Made by a program: the position numbers and the translations under genes | Assembly (NCBI GenBank): GCA_035222895.1 | Contig: JAVYIG010000092.1 | Span: 744,001-808,000, forward strand | Origin: Strongylocentrotus droebachiensis | Lineage: Eukaryota > Echinodermata > Echinoidea > Camarodonta > Strongylocentrotidae | Reading direction: 5' to 3' | DNA: 64,000 nt | Part shown: in pieces, positions 24,773 through 37,376 of the stretch | Layout: each line of letters starts with the position of its first letter | Position numbering within the stretch: the first letter of the stretch is position 1 | Notes under the pieces: model-generated | Told to the model about the DNA's origin: nothing | The model's database searches: none | What the model saw: the letters and a program-made list of their open reading frames with translations, nothing else

Positions 24773-27765
24773 ATATATCTTATATGTTCATCAGTTGCAA
24801 AAACAAAGGTCTTATATCAGGGAATGAATGACAGAACTATTTCCCTCTTTGAACAAGATGGATGCATCTTTCTAAAAGCCTATCATCAATAATTCAATCA
24901 AAAAGAGAAAAAAATTCTTCTCCATTCAATCATAAAAAATGGGTTAGTTATTAAAGACTTGGGATACACAAATTGTCACCATAAAAATGCTAATTTCTCC
25001 TCATGAAAAAAAGAGAATTTTCTTATTGATATGCAGACTTGTTAAGATAACACATGGGTGCCATAAAAATGCTAATTTAAATGTCACCCCCTCCCTCAAT
25101 ATGTTTATCTTGGATACGCCATGGTGGTCTCCTTTCTTTTATGAATAAATTTCTTTGCTTCACACAAGTTCTTTGCCGAAATCAGCCGTAGTTTTATCAA
25201 TTTTTGCTGATTGTATTCTGTATTTCAACACTAAATACAAAGTTTAGAATCTACTAAAGTTTGTGTTATGGCAGCCATGGCAAAAAGGTTTATTTGAATC
25301 CTTTTTGATCGCTAATAGGACCTAATGCATTTTACACCGACATTGTCTTATTCTTAGGGTAGTAGGCATAGAAAAGTAAACACAACATCTTGGGTTAACT
25401 GGCACATTTCTAAAGCTATTTTTTATTCCATTAGGTTTGCTCTTCAGCTGGATTGAACCAGTTAACTCATGCTTTCAGTAATAAATCAGGTATATTATTA
25501 GAGCTTTTGAACCCTGCCTGTGCACAATATTTATGTAGGGGGCTGAAAAGGTAGAGAAATGCTGGGGGCGATATTAGGAGTTTAAGTGTGTGAAGATCTG
25601 TTCTTAGCTATGTTTATGTTTTCACTACCGCAGGCAATGTAAGGGAAATTCCACATTTTTTCCCTCCACCTGGATAAAAACAAGTTTCTGATAAAAATAC
25701 ATTGGAGGTTTCACATCAGTGATGAACTGAGCAGACTAAGCTGAAGCTCATAAGAACATGACCCACAGATCACATTGTCATGATTTAGTTCAATAATAAC
25801 CTGACTTTGCTAAATTAAATCACAATTGGCATGCACAGATACAACCAATTCTGCACAGGAAAACAAGATTTGTTCACCACGTTATGTGCATTATGACGAG
25901 TCAGACGACAGAGTGCTACATTAATAAACAATGTGTAACCGCATCAGAGAACTTGCCGCTGGATGAAATCCTTTCATATATCCATCACAACATGGGTGAA
26001 ACTATAATGAACTGCACGAGTAGTATTGCAACACCTCAATGTGATAACAAAAAACACAAGGAAAGAGTACATTTGATCCCTGTTCTCTAAAAGCATATCA
26101 CTAAAGCTACATATTTGTAACCTTGGCAATCATTACCTATATAATGCTGCCTAGCTGCATCAACATGAATCAGCATTTAATGTAAGGGCCATTATCACAG
26201 CTCTTTTACAATTAAGAAATGTGAGGAGGGAAAATGAAAATCTAATGTGAGCTTCCAGGAAAGTTTATGGAAGTGCTGGAAACATGATTCATGCATTACT
26301 TCATCACATCCGATCAAAAATCTTTCCTATACAATTCCAAAAAATATATTAAAGAAGGGAGAAATTCTTCATAGCAGCTTTGATACCATAACAAATTGTA
26401 GAAGGGCAAGATTTACTCATAACATGAAAATAGTTTAATGCACATTACTAGAGATTTCAGATTAAAACTCCCCTAAAAAAAGAATGATATGGTAGCTGTC
26501 ATCACAGCCTTCCACATCATAAAAGATAATATAAGTGCTGTATTGACTTACCCGCTGTGAATGAAGACAGTGAGTTGAGCAAAGGATCAATGAATCCAGA
26601 CAGAAACAAAATGGCGGAGGGAAGAGAAAAGAGAAACAATAAAAATGGTCAGCATATGGTATTGATTTACAGATAGAGTATATAATATCCTTTTCAAAGA
26701 AATACATTCAAGTCTTGAAAATGATCATTTTAATATTTTTCAAATAATAATGCAGGATTGATTCATCTGTTAGATACATACCACATGGCAATGAAATCAA
26801 TACACGATTACATCACTTTTTAATCAGTTGAGTTAAGCTGAAGTCAAGGTTAAGCACATTAAGGATAGACATGAACATCTTGATTTGATAAAAACACTGT
26901 ATTAAAATTAAAAGTGAAAAGAGACCCATAAACTTGTCGTCTTACTCATACTTTGTGATGAATGTTTGAAATTTTGTGGCATAGCAAGGGTTAAAACAAA
27001 ACATTAGGTGAAAGATTGACAGAGACATTTGTTTGAGTGAGACATGAGGTAGATTAGAGATTGAGCTCTGATAAATGTAATTGCTCCAAGAACTTTAGAC
27101 TGAATTTCCCAAATATAAATGTCATTTTAAATATTATTATTATTATTTTCAGAAATAAGGATGAGCCACAGTGCAAATCTCAACAAATCACTCCTTCAAA
27201 TTATATTGCAAAATAATAAAAACTGATAATTTCCCAAACAACTGAGCAGCATTTTCAGTCCAACCTATATACATATATGTTGGATATCAAGCTAGATCAA
27301 AATGTTGAACAATGATGACATTATCCAAAAAGCAATAACTTGCCTGACAAGTCATTGCCTATAAAGCTAAATGATTGATGGTGAAGAAAAGATGTTACCA
27401 TTTGATCAAATATCTTTTCAGAATCATCTTTTAGTCCATTATTCATGGTTACTGAAGTTAGAAGCAGGATGATCTATTTATGAGAGGCTAAACCTCTCCC
27501 TCCCTATACCGGTTAAGATAAATCATGCAAAAGTTTTAAAAAGTTGATTCAAAGTTGACATTTCAGAGACAGGATGGGATCATAGTGCTTGTGAGGATTG
27601 TACGGTAAAAAAAAAAGGGGGGGGGGGAGGTGGAAAAATAGGGAATGTAGAAATAAAGTATATGGCATCAGGGCATCAGAAATCAAAGAGATGGACATAC
27701 ACACATTAGCATTGGAAGGAAAGAGTGGCAAAGATAAGAAAGGAGAAAAATTAGAATTAATCACT

Positions 27766-27807
<42 letters not shown>

Positions 27808-28713
27808 CATAAAGTCTCAAAGGATACAATTATATGGACACCCTAATGAATTATTGCCTTTTTTATCACCACAATATAAACTTCAGCCTAATCACCATCA
27901 CAAGGGACTTGCTGCTATACAACTCAAACTCGCCTTGCATCAGCATTATATTATTACGTTACACCTCCAAAATAATATTGGCTCAATTCAATTCCCAATG
28001 TTTTTGGAACCAAAGTAATGAAATCTTAAGTGGCAATAAAAACACATTCCCTGAAAATCTATTACCAATTTCTTATGTCCCCAATAACCATAAGAAAATA
28101 TGGACTCTATACACTTGGTTATGTCATCCACAAATGATAATCTGGCATGTTTTAAATTCAATTTTGTTTTGCTTTGTAAGCTGATTCAAATATTTAATTA
28201 TTCAATATACCAGAGAATAGATCCCATTATGTGAAATCACAAACTTTTTTTTCTACTACATCTTCAGGATAATCTTCACCACCCTTTACAGATGACAAGT
28301 CGTAGAAGAAGAAGAATAACAGCTCACACTCACTATCAAAGCAACAGATATAAACTATATCATATTGCTTCATTATAACCAAAAGGGCACTGCTCCTGGA
28401 TATGAATATAATGTCCTTTTAGCTGCCGCATATGATATTGTGCTGTTATCTAATCAAGAAACTGTCATTGTTTGTTGCCAATGTTTATATCAGCTAAGTA
28501 ATCTTAATTCCTTGTTTGCGTTTGTCATTAATGTCTGATATTCATCCTGTTTAGAACCCTGACTTACATTTTTATAATAACTACACTCTCCATCTGATCT
28601 ATTTGCCCAAGTGTTCATACCCTACTGCAAGAACATTAAATAAGTTCCTAAGGCCATAACTACAAAGCTTAGGAACTCCATGTAATCTATTAATTCCACC
28701 TATATGTAACATG
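24773..28713. other. Non-coding, AT-rich stretch
   Basis: No gene is supported. The stretch holds a GA microsatellite at 27,767-27,807, and at 27,611-27,627 a short A-run followed by a run of 11 G. Open frames here (for example 25,884-26,090 and 27,834-28,184) have random composition. Confidence 0.4.
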
Positions 28714-28904
28714 ATCGCAACTACTTACAAAGATTCAACTCAGGTGCAATTCAATATCCTATTCACACATACCCTATTGTATGCCCCATATAAATCATAT
28801 TCTGGTTACGTAACATGTCATCGTAAGTTCGCATATTTAAAAAGATGACGTATGAGACCATTGAAATTGCCTTGAGTCAATTTTTTGTTGTTAATAGTTG
28901 CAAT
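28714..28904. mobile_element. MITE, 'gcaacta..acaa' ends, copy 1
   Basis: A 191-bp element with inverted ends. The left end 'gcaactacttacaaagattc' faces the reverse complement of 'gcaactattaacaacaaaa', and both arms go on through 'aactca.g.gcaattcaat'. A second copy lies at 57,107-57,277. Both are non-coding. Boundaries are good to a few bases. Confidence 0.7.
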
Positions 28905-29005
28905 CCTGCTATGTAGTTATTTGAAGAAGAAAAAAAGTTGAACTTCTAGTCCAGAAAAGGCTTGTCACAAGTTTTTAAGTTGTGAACTAGAATAATAATA
29001 ATAAC

Positions 29006-29202
29006 CATGAAAATCAGTATTGATTTTATTATTTACGATATAAATCTACGTATCTACCTATTCTACTTTGCTATTGTTGCACCTCAACATTGCATAACCG
29101 AAACTTAAAACACATCGCCAAATTGCTCATACCCCCCCGCCCAAAGGCGCCCTCCGTGACCCTTGCGTCCGAGCGCCGCCAACGTAACCTCTTCCTCTTA
29201 TC
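29006..29202. repeat. DIRS terminal inverted repeat, coding-3' side
   Basis: The core 29,049-29,202 is the exact inverse of 34,609-34,762 as read. The outermost 25 bp (29,006-29,030) has no counterpart at the other end. A one-sided extension of this size is also described for DIRS-1 of Dictyostelium. The segment between shows a few differences from the other repeat. Confidence 0.9.
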
Positions 29203-29255
29203 ACGAGTTCCCTAGGATACACCTTGGTAAAGGCGCTGGGGATGGAGGGAGGGAA

Positions 29256-29355
29256 AATAGGTAGATACGTAGATTTATATCGTAAATAATAAAATCAATA
29301 CTGATTTTCATGATTTACATCAATAAATCAACGTATCTACCTATTCTACTTTGCT
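29256..29355. repeat. DIRS internal complementary region
   Basis: This 100-bp segment is made of two halves. Positions 29,256-29,312 are the reverse complement of the outer left end (29,006-29,062). Positions 29,313-29,355 are the reverse complement of the outer right end (34,739-34,781). It therefore encodes the junction of the two element ends. In the DIRS-1 model it templates joining of the ends into a circular intermediate. Confidence 0.9.
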
Positions 29356-29403
29356 AAAGACCAGCACAGATTAATGCCGGGTGGTAAAAACCAAGCAAAC
29401 TTA

Positions 29404-32164
29404 TCAATCCAAAAGAGAAATAGACGACGAAGCCGCCTTCAGAGAAGCGACCACAAAGGCTCGTTCGCCCGCGGGCACATCTTTGAGGTAAAAAACAGAA
29501 AAAGAACTTGGAGACTTCCAAAAAGCTGCTTTACAGATATCTTGAACTGAAACTCCGATGAAAAGAGCCCAAGACGTACTGACACTGTGAGTATCATGGG
29601 CACGAGGAGCCCTGCCAGGCGTCAAGGCCTCAGGACCCGCAGCCTTGATAGCCAAGACTAACCACCTGGAGATCGTATCCCGAGATGCCGCCGAAAGTGG
29701 CTCTCGAGAAACCAGAAAGAGCTGATCCGACTTGCGAAAAGGCTTCGTCTTGTAAAGATACCATTTGAGGGCGCGAAAGGGACACCACAGTCCGTCCCCG
29801 AAGACCGAAGAAAAATCCGACAAGGGATGAAGCACCACTTCCACTGAACCCGACGTGTCAGACTGATTCTAAGCAATAAAAGAAGCCTTGGGAATCAAAC
29901 GAACCCCACGTCCTTCCCAGCGGATATGCCCAGGGGCAGCTGAAAAGGGTATGAAGTGAGCTCCTACGCTGACCAGAAGTGATTGCCATGAGAAAAACCG
30001 TCTTGACCGTAGTAAGCAGAAGCGTCGCAGAACACAGCGGTTCGAAGGGAGTGCCAAAACCTTGGGTAAACTCCACACTGGCGTCAGAGGTCTGAAGAAG
30101 GGTCTCTTAAGGAAGAAAAACTTCAAAAGAGCCGCTAGCTGAGGAGCAGAAGAAACCGAAGATAGCAGACCGATAGCCACAAATCGTTGACAGAGCTCTC
30201 CCCTTGTCATACAAAGAGATCAGAAAGTCAGCAATAGAAGGTAAAGACGCCTCTCTAGGGGCGACGCCCACCTCCTCACACCAAGTGTGAAAAGCATCCA
30301 ACCAGGAGTTGTAAACCGTCCTGGCCGACTCTCGTCTACTCTGGACTAGAAATTGTGCAGCACGTTCGGAGAAACCTGACAAACGAGCCCTCATCCCGAA
30401 AACCGCCAAGCGGTCAGACGGAGGATTTCCGGCCGCTGGTGTAGAATACCAGACAGAGGTTGCGACACCAGATCCGGATGACACGGCAACGACCACGGAG
30501 TCCCCACCAGGAGGGTCAGGAGGTCCTGAAACCACGACCTCGCCGGCCACCAAGGAGCTACGAGAATCATCATCGCTTGATCTTCCCTGATCTTCCAGAG
30601 CACACGGGGAAACAACGCGAACGGAGGAAAGGCGGAAGCCCTCCACCCCTCCACGGGATCGCGAAAGCGTCCAGAGCAAAAGCTCCTGGTCCCCGGACTC
30701 TCGAGAAAATCGAAGAAAACGATGGTCGAACGAAGTTGCGAAGAGATCGATGTCGAGAACACCGAACACACTCCCCAGTTGCCTGAAGACAGTCGGAGAC
30801 AGAGTCCACTCTGAGGGAAGGCACTTGCCTCTGGAGAGAAAGTCCGCTAAGATATTCTCTTCGCCCGGGATATGTGATGCAATCGGGAGCACCCTCGCCC
30901 CCTTGCACCACGCCCAGAGTTGAGAGGCCAACTCGTTCAGAGCCACAGAATGAGTGCCTCCCTGTCTGGTGATGTACACCATCACCGATACGCTGTCCGT
31001 AAGAATCAGAACCGAACGACCCACCAGACGAGCACGGAAGTGACGAAGCGAAGCAAACACTCCCATGAGTTCCAACACATTGATGTGGGGCAGAAATTCC
31101 AGATGACTCCAGTCTCCTGAAATCATTGACCCCTGGCAATGACCCCCCCAAACCAACAGCGACGCGTCCGTGGTGACGGTCACGGAAGGGAGAGGAACTC
31201 GGAAGCGTTTGCCCTGAAGGAAGAAGGAACGACGAAGCCAAGGACCTAGAAGACCCTTGATTCTGGACAACAGGGGGATCCATGACAAAAAAGAACTCAC
31301 GCTCGGCTGATAAAACTCCAACAGAAAGAGTTGGAAGGGACTCATCAATAGTCGACAATCTGGAAGCATGCCGACTAGACTGGAGAGAAAACCTCGGCTT
31401 TCACCCGACGTGCACATCTCAGAGACCGAGCAGTCCTGACTATCGTCTCGACCCTGTCGAGACTGGGACAAGCCAGCTGATGACGAATGTCCAGCCGAGC
31501 ACCTAGGTAAGACGGCGTGCGAGTCGGAAAGAATTCTGATTTCTCCCAATTTATGAGAAATCCGAGATCTTGAGTCGTGCTGATCAGAATCTGCATATGA
31601 TCCAACAGCATGACTGACGCTACAACTCTCGTGAAAATCCGAGGAGCAGGTCGCAAACCGAACAGGAGCGCTCTGTAACGGAAGAATTTGCCCAGGAAGG
31701 CAAAACCCCACAAAATCCCGCGACCGCGGATGTAACGGCACATGAAAATAAGCGTCGCGAAGATCCAAAGAAACCACGACGTCTGCGGGATTCAATGAAG
31801 AAAGGATGGTTGCCAGATGATCCATTCGGCAATGAACCTTTCCCAAATGAAGGTTAAACCACTTCATGTTGAGAATCATTCTTAAAGAACCCGAGCACTT
31901 GGGAATTACGAACACCGGCGACAAACAAAGACACGGGTGATCGACTACTTTATTCGGAGGAAAAGTGACTCTGAAAAAGAGGGGACATGATCGGAGAGCG
32001 GCTCCGGAGGACGCCATTCGAAAGAGGTTCCACAAAATCCATGAAGAACCCTTCTCGTACCACCGACAGAACAAATGCGACGCTGGTGATCTTCCCCCAC
32101 GCCGGGAGAAATCTCTGGAGCCGCCCGCCGACCTAAGACCCAAGCACTCGGGGGAAGCCATCAT
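29404..32164 (-). pseudogene. DIRS RT / RNase H / tyrosine-recombinase region
   Basis: From the coding 5' side the region shows reverse-transcriptase signatures (FVIPKCSGSLRMILNMK; VVSLDLRDAYFHVPLHP). Next come RNase H signatures (TVTTDASLLVWGG; LILTDSVSVMVYI; HIPGEENILADFLSRG), then a tyrosine-recombinase core-binding part (TVYNSWLDAFHTWC; STICGYRSAIFGF) and a recombinase C-terminal part (TSWALFIGVSVQDICKAAFW). The order RT, RNase H, YR on one strand separates DIRS from ordinary LTR elements, which use an integrase. The region is interrupted and treated as a fossil. Apparent open frames on the opposite strand are shadows. Confidence 0.9.
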
Positions 32165-32340
32165 CTAGAGAATGACTTCCCACCACCACGAAAGGGAGTC
32201 CGGGAAGATAGAAGAATCACGGTAAGAAGAACCTCGAGACGAAGGAAGACCACGATCCTGGTATTCCTCCTCGGCCGGGTACCAGTCCTGAGGGCGGCCC
32301 TTAGACTGGCCGACGTTCTTACGAAAAGAACCCGAAATCT

Positions 32341-34071
32341 TCAACTTTTCTTACGAGGTCTGGAGGAAGGAACCGGCTCTTGGACATCGCGAAAAGCAAC
32401 GGACAGGTCTCGAGCCTGCTTCTCACCATCAATCTCGGCTTGCAGTAGAGTAGTGAAACTATCTCCACAAAGGTGGGGGCTGGCCACTGGAATCTGCGGA
32501 AGCAGTCCTGGAATTTGATGCGGTCGAATGCCCAAATAAGTGAGCACAGCCTCCCGACGATACTTCTCGATGGAATGCGAAGTCACCGCAAGCCGTGAGA
32601 AAAGATCAAACAACAAATTGTCACTTTTATCAAAAGGACCACGAGACCCAAACTTCAACCCCAAACGACTGGCCACCGCCACAAGTTTGGGAGAAACCCG
32701 TTCAGGACACAAAAACAAAACCGCATCCTGAGGAACGAAAGCGTACTTGTCCACCTGCCGCTTAAGAAATCCCGTCGATAACGACAAGTCTTCTGCGGCA
32801 ATCACAAATTCTTCTTTGTGTAGATCAGGAAAAAACAGTCCCTGAACCGCTGAAGAGTCCGAATTAGAAGACAGGAAGCCCCGCCGCCCCGACGATAACT
32901 CCGGGACGACACAAGAAACGGGCACATATTTGTGAAACAAGGCTAACGAATCCGCCGCCAGAGACACAAACGGAGAAGACGCATCATCCCCCGCAACTGA
33001 ACCAGACGACTGAGCGATGGAACCAGTGTCCCAACGATCAACCGAGCCCCCCCTATCTTGACCAGATAAGCAGGGACGATCCCCGCCTCTCGGAGCGCCC
33101 AACGAAGCGTGAGGCGGAGAAGCAACAAAGAGAGGACCCCGGCTGAATACGACAACTCGAAACCCGCACCGGCGACTGCTCAGGCGAGATCGATGCATCT
33201 TCGGAAAACCCCGAAAATAAATCAACCGCGATCGGAACCGAAAGTGAAGTAGGACGAACCGGAGGAGCCGACTCGGGCACCGAAGATCGAAAAGCGTCAG
33301 CAAAAGCCCGAATCCAATCCGAAAATTCCGGCGGGGGTGGAGGCACCGACGGAGGGAGAGGAGCCGCAAACGGTTCCGCAAAATCAGAGCGCGGATTCTT
33401 CGAAGGATAAACAAAATCCGAGGAAGAACCGGCCCCGATAAAAGCCCGACGGTAGGAGCTCCCCGCAAACCGAATCGGGAAAACGGAACACGCACCGACG
33501 GAGAGGCGCGGTTAGTTGAAGCCCCAGGATCCGACTCGGCTGCACGGGTACCCGGACCGAAATCCGGAACCGGCAAATCCGACAAAGGGACAGAAGAACC
33601 GATCGGTGACCGGTTCAAGTCCGGATCCACGGAAGCAACCCGAATATCCGTCGATGGATTTGTGCACCGACCAAACAAAAGACCTGACGGAACAATTGTT
33701 GGCGGTGCAGAACTAAGGCCCGTTCCACCCAGAGTTAATACCTCTGGGTTTCCGGGAACCGTCCCGAGAGGAGATAAAATCGCCCCCTCGACCATTCTCA
33801 TAGGCTTGCCTTGCCCGCAAAAATGTCTGCTGACATTTGCATCCCCGGGGTTTGCGGTGTCACCACCGCTCCCGAGGGGCGTAACTAACGAAGACTTATT
33901 AGTAGAATCCTTCGTCTTCGTATCCGTCGATGGATTTTCGTACCGTCCACACAAAAGCCCTGACGGGACAATTGATGGCGGCACAGAACTAAGGTCCGTT
34001 CCACCCAGAGTTAGTACCTCTGGGTTTCCGGGCACCGTATCGAGGGGAGATAAAATCGCCCCCTCAACCAT
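32341..34071 (-). pseudogene. DIRS gag-like region
   Basis: A 576-residue open segment upstream, in coding order, of the RT region. It starts with an imperfect internal duplication, continues with a Pro/Ser/Arg-rich middle, and ends with a helical-looking domain (around SLSTGFLKRQVDKYAFVP and RLGLKFGSRGPF) and a basic tail (RPRKKS). The position matches ORF1 of DIRS elements, which is taken to be gag-like. The call rests on position and general character, since this protein is poorly conserved. It is part of a broken element. Confidence 0.65.
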
Positions 34072-34199
34072 TCCCCTGGGCTTCCCTTGCCCGCATAAAC
34101 GTCCACTGACGTTCGCATCCTTGGGATTTGCGGTGTCACCACCGCTCCCGAGGGGCGTACTTATTAATAGAATCCTTCGTCTTCTTTCTCGCGACAGAA
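33648..34199. repeat. 276-bp tandem duplication within the DIRS element
   Basis: Two direct copies start at 33,648 and 33,924, both with 'ccgtcgatggatt'. The spacing is exactly 276 bp, a multiple of three, so the predicted gag-like product carries a repeated 92-residue block. The copies differ at many scattered sites, so the duplication is older than this insertion. Confidence 0.85.
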
Positions 34200-34608
34200 C
34201 TTGATTTCTTCTTCGTGAAACCTGCTAAGAGAAAATAAGAACTGCGAGACATATTATAACCTGCGGGAAAGAAAATTAAACAAAGGGTACGAGCAATTAT
34301 CAACAAGAATTAAATAAACTACCAGTGACTAAAACACCCCACCGACTACCCCCGCACGCACCCGAGGCCTCGGAGGAGTGAGGACAGGCAAACACGAAAG
34401 CGGAAACGTAACAGTAGTCGGCAAGAAAACGTTCTAGAATACTGATAAATAAATAAATTCACGGAGTGAAACTACTCTCTAACGAACAGGAAATCGTAGA
34501 GAATATTATAAAAGGCGAAAATGCGAACCAAAAAGTGACTAAAAGAGGAAAAACTCTTCAACTTTTGGGAGCGATTTTTAGTGTAACTTATCCGTTCGGA
34601 TGCGAAGA

Positions 34609-34781
34609 GATAAGAGGAAGAGGTTACGTTGGCGGCGCTCGGACGCAAGGGTCACGGAGGGCGCCTTTGGGCGGGGGGGTATGAGCAATTTGGCGATGTG
34701 TTTTAAGTTTCGGTTATGCAATGTTGAGGTGCAACAATAGCAAAGTAGAATAGGTAGATACGTTGATTTATTGATGTAAAT
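34609..34781. repeat. DIRS terminal inverted repeat, coding-5' side
   Basis: Inverse of the repeat at 29,031-29,202, with an identical 154-bp core at 34,609-34,762. The outer end 34,739-34,781 is also copied in the internal complementary region. Confidence 0.9.
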
Positions 34782-34960
34782 AATCTGGATTTATATTTTT
34801 ATAGAGCGCTTAATACATAATATCGTCTCTAAGCGCTTTACAGATATTATTACCTCGGTCATCGGATTCATTCACGCACAATGTACACCATCTCCACTCC
34901 CTGGGGAGTATTCCTACCATATGTTCACAGTGAGGGCATATGGCAATTACTAACAGATCT
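34782..34960. repeat. Dispersed repeat flanking the DIRS insertion
   Basis: The stretch has the style of a dispersed repeat with the words 'atagagcgctta', 'ctaagcgctttacag' and 'attattacctcggtca'. Related words ('ttatgcgctaaataaat') occur at about 35,480. It appears to be the target in which the DIRS element sits. Confidence 0.4.
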
Positions 34961-36902
34961 TGCAATCTGTCAAGTTTCTATTCATGTCACATCTTGAAAA
35001 AGGTTCTATTCTAGTCATAAAGTTGATCGTATAAAATCATTATCATTCAATTTCAGCAACAAGTATAGTAGCTCAAATGTCTCCAATTTCAAACAAGGAA
35101 GGATATTCATGCTAATCCTGATGGAGATCAAGCAACAACGCAATTCAGTTTTTCCCAGAACTATCACAGAGTTACAGAATTAGGAACGCGAGGCCTCATC
35201 CCCCTGATATTCAAGTCCACTCCATCTTCTTGGGTTTCTTGGTAATCACAGAATACGTTTACATTCGCTTGCTGGTTGGCAACACTTACTATCATGAAGC
35301 TATTGACTGTGTCATCATGCAACAGGTTGAAGCCCTACACTTTGTATTACAGTAGTGTAACAATTCTTGTTTGGATATGTCGTGTGCATGTAGTGGTGTT
35401 ATTTGTCCTCTTAGAAATGGTGATGAAGATTGTAAAGTGTACTCTTTTGATGTAAAGCGTATAGAGAATTAAGTGTTAATTATTATGCGCTAAATAAATC
35501 AAAATTTACTATTATTAGTATTAGTTATGCCTAGTGTGATGTCTACTTATTGTGTACCGTTGCAATTCAGAAAGATGGCTATGTTCATCACAGTGTCATC
35601 ATGTTATATTTATCTGATATTTTCCTGGGGGAGTTGCTCATTAAATGCATACTGTAGCTTAGATTACATAAAATGCATTTCAATTTTGCATTTATTAATC
35701 AAGCACATTTTCACTTATGTCCAATTATGTCTACTGACCATTTGTGACCAGTTATGTTCATTGATAACTACCAATGTCATCTTGCTATTATTATTTAAGC
35801 GACGTACATGTATGTTAGACAATACAATAAGTTGCAAATTTTAAAATATAAATTATGTTCATGCCAGAAAGTTCACTATCAAAAAAGCTCAAATTTACAC
35901 ATTATTTTAAAACCTGTTCACCCCAAAAGATGCTTTAATTTAGAGACTCTAAGGCAAGAAAATCCTGCTTAAATCTAAAAAAAGATAGTTGAGTGATTGC
36001 CAGAGGGGCTCTGTAACATCATTCTTTTGTTGGTGAATGTTTGAAGAAGAAAAAAACATTTTAAATAGCCAGCAAGTTAGGCATTTCATGATATAGGAAT
36101 TTTAGTTTGATAATAAACATTTACTTCACAAAATATTTACTGAAATAGATCTTTTCTGACAGATTTCTTGAAATATTACTTGAAATTACAGATTTATTGA
36201 AATTATCCACAGCTCCTTGCAAAATCACATACAGTAAACAAATCAAAATTTTTATATATTGCATAAATATGTGAAATCTAAAATATTTGCTTGATCAGGC
36301 TATCATAAAATGAGATAAATGATTTAATTGAAGTTCTGCAATTTAAATTTTTGATTGCTTATGCTCTAATTCAGCACAAAACTACCACATCCAATATTTG
36401 TACCCCTTCCTATATTAATCTCTCAACTCATCTCTTATACTCTTTACTCTCTAGTCATAAGTCTTGCCTTATCTTGTCCTCTTATCATATTCATTGTGTC
36501 AAGAAAGAAGCTGCTCATCTCTTTAACCCGACATATTTATGGCGATCACGTCATTGAAAACCAGGACAAAGGTTCATCATTTCACTTCTACCAAACTCCC
36601 CAAAGAGGCGATCCCTAAACGACTATTAGAATCTCCCTGCATACTGTGAATGGCTATGTTTTAATTCTATTATATATATTCTGAAAGTTGACACCTCCTT
36701 CCAAATTATACCCATCTTCAACTAATATGACTTCCAGGTATGTTGCTTTCTGATGTAAATTCTGCACATTTAATAACATGTCAACAATATTTGATTTGAT
36801 TTTAATGCTTCAAGCTTTGCCCATGGTCTTTTAAAGGCACTTCTGTAGATCCGCATTCACAAGAGTTTCATCAAGCAAAGATATAAAATCCAAACCCTGA
36901 AT
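34961..36902. other. Non-coding, AT-rich stretch
   Basis: No gene is supported. A repeat-tail-like segment around 35,440-35,525 ends in (TTA)n-like sequence. Open frames at 35,527-35,844 and 36,351-36,557 look random. Confidence 0.4.
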
Positions 36903-37171
36903 AATTATAATAATAATTATAGTGGGTTCTTGTATAGCGCCCATATCTGTCAGACATGACACTTCTGGCACTCCCGATTATTACACTGGCTTTAGCACGG
37001 CTGCTATAACAGCGCTCTAGCATTTCAAGGAATTAATTCCTGCCAGGTACCCATTTACATCACCTGGGTTGAGTGTGGCCAATGTAGATCAATGTCTTGC
37101 CAAAGGACATTGAACCGCAGACCTTGTGATCCACAGTCCGGTGATGTATCCACTCGACCATGACACTTCTA
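36903..37171 (-). repeat. tRNA-derived SINE
   Basis: On the minus strand the head carries the A box 'tggtcgagtgg', and about 45 bases later the B box 'ggttcaatgtcc', followed by a body with 'caggaattaattcct' and an AT-rich tail (with 'aataataattat') at the low-coordinate end. The A box fits the RNA polymerase III consensus. Related copies lie at 39,205 and, more distantly, 50,178 and 50,667. Confidence 0.65.
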
Positions 37172-37305
37172 ACATGGTTTCATTTAAAAAAGTTTTAGCC
37201 ATTATTCATTTTTGTTATAAGTTATTAGTTTAGGAGAACTTCAGATTGTTTTTCTACACCAGAAACAAAAAAGGGTACATACAACAAGTAGTCAAGGCTG
37301 CATAT

Positions 37306-37376
37306 GGTTTGTTCAGAGCCAGAAAGATGTAAACTCTGTTAACGTTTATGAATTAATGCCCTTCTGGCTCCAAACC
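37306..37376. repeat. Stem-loop repeat, best-preserved 'gagccaga' copy
   Basis: The stem starts 'ggtttg..cagagccagaa' and closes with 'ttctggctccaaacc'. Between them lie 'gtaaactctgttaac' and 'gaattaatgccc'. It is the clearest member of the family seen at 1291, 4262, 4762, 4935 and 24695. Confidence 0.65.

Larger units (their letters stand above)
29006..34781 (-). mobile_element. DIRS-type retroelement, fossil copy
   Basis: This is a 5.8-kb tyrosine-recombinase retroelement. In coding order (minus strand) it reads: inverted terminal repeat, gag-like region, reverse transcriptase, RNase H, tyrosine recombinase, internal complementary region, inverted terminal repeat with a 25-bp outer extension. 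That layout is diagnostic of the DIRS group, which integrates through a recombinase and makes no target duplication. None is visible here. The GC content is well above the flanks, in keeping with an inserted element. The two terminal repeats are identical over 154 bp, so the insertion is recent. The structural ends look whole. The coding body is broken, with roughly three or more interruptions. The right flank is the start of a dispersed repeat and the left flank is (AAT)n. Confidence 0.9.

Noticed and set aside
30460-34204. Plus-strand open frames inside the DIRS element
   Set aside because: They are antisense shadows of the element's coding strand, kept open by its high GC content.
29006-34781. 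Ordinary LTR retrotransposon or host gene with a reverse transcriptase
   Set aside because: The termini are inverted and not direct, an internal complementary region is present, and a tyrosine recombinase follows RNase H, all of which point to DIRS.
37100-37171. tRNA gene on the minus strand
   Set aside because: It has A and B boxes but no credible acceptor stem, and is continuous with a repeat body shared with 39,205.
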